DNA from: Ignavibacteria bacterium UBA2373
GTDB lineage: Bacteria; Bacteroidota; Ignavibacteria; Kapaibacteriales; UBA961
Direction of reading: 5' to 3'
Length of the DNA: 14,600 nt
Assembly: GCA_002344005.1 (NCBI GenBank)
Contig: DDTD01000078.1
Span: forward strand, 1-14,600
Shown: positions 14,490 through 14,600 of the stretch, in pieces
How positions within the stretch are numbered: the first letter of the stretch is position 1
Layout of the letters: each line of letters starts with the position of its first letter
Program-made: the position numbers and the translations under genes
Notes under the pieces: generated by a model
What the model was told of the DNA's origin: nothing
What the model saw: only the letters and a program-made list of their open reading frames with translations
Database searches by the model: none

Positions 14490-14600
14490 TTATTTGTTGT
14501 TTATCCATTTTTTTAGAAAACTTTCATCTGAACTTATTTTTCCAATAACTTTATATTTCGATTTCTTAAGAGTTGAAGAATTGGACAGATTCTCTTTGAC
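14490..14600 (-). CDS. Probable 3' end of a minus-strand gene (partial)
   Basis: The minus strand is open from the window edge to a TAA at 14490-14492, giving 36 C-terminal residues rich in Lys and Ser and ending SDESFLKKWINNK. The composition suits a real C-terminus. The plus strand is also open from an ATG at 14474 to the edge (MIWKVNYLLFIHFF...), so the direction is not certain; the minus-strand reading looks more natural. No family is recognisable. Confidence 0.4.
   Translation of the reverse strand, partial: VKENLSNSSTLKKSKYKVIGKISSDESFLKKWINNK

Overview
The window most likely comes from a member of the Bacteroidota/Chlorobiota (FCB) group, perhaps the Chlorobi/Ignavibacteria/Kapabacteria branch. 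Three things point there: the gene order rplM-rpsI-rpsB-tsf-pyrH-frr, a promoter ahead of rplM that matches the Bacteroidetes-type consensus (TTG, 19 bases, TATATTTG), and a secreted protein ending in what looks like a type IX secretion (Por) sorting domain. The base composition is AT-rich. The phylum call is an inference from these features.

Layout. 1-273 is the 3' end of an unrecognised gene. 274-774 has no intact gene but holds fragments that look like decayed genes. 775-5068 holds two tandem paralogous regulators (710 and 707 residues) with N-terminal TPR-like repeats, an OmpR-type winged helix and a C-terminal BTAD domain; their last ~160 coding bases are nearly identical. A strong hairpin at 5113-5141 separates them from the convergent housekeeping operon. 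5173-9443, on the minus strand, is rplM-rpsI-rpsB-tsf-pyrH-frr: two ribosomal proteins, then S2 with elongation factor Ts, then UMP kinase and ribosome recycling factor. 9702-10454 (minus) is a PlsC-type acyltransferase, divergent from a small lipoprotein gene ending at 11045. 11335-11970 encodes a secreted cysteine-rich protein of unknown function. After a terminator-like hairpin, 12028-14190 encodes a 720-residue exported protein with about eleven Asp-box repeats and a C-terminal sorting domain. 14191-14600 holds a long terminator-like hairpin, more gene-like fragments and probably the 3' end of a minus-strand gene.

How it fits together. The operon supplies translation factors plus UMP kinase and is the chromosomal core. 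The flanks are accessory: two regulators of unknown targets on one side, and envelope or secreted proteins on the other. I found no CRISPR array, tRNA, rRNA, intact transposon or recognisable defence system. The most unusual items are the tandem regulators with a near-identical 3' patch, the cysteine-rich secreted protein next to the Asp-box protein, and the gene relics on both flanks.
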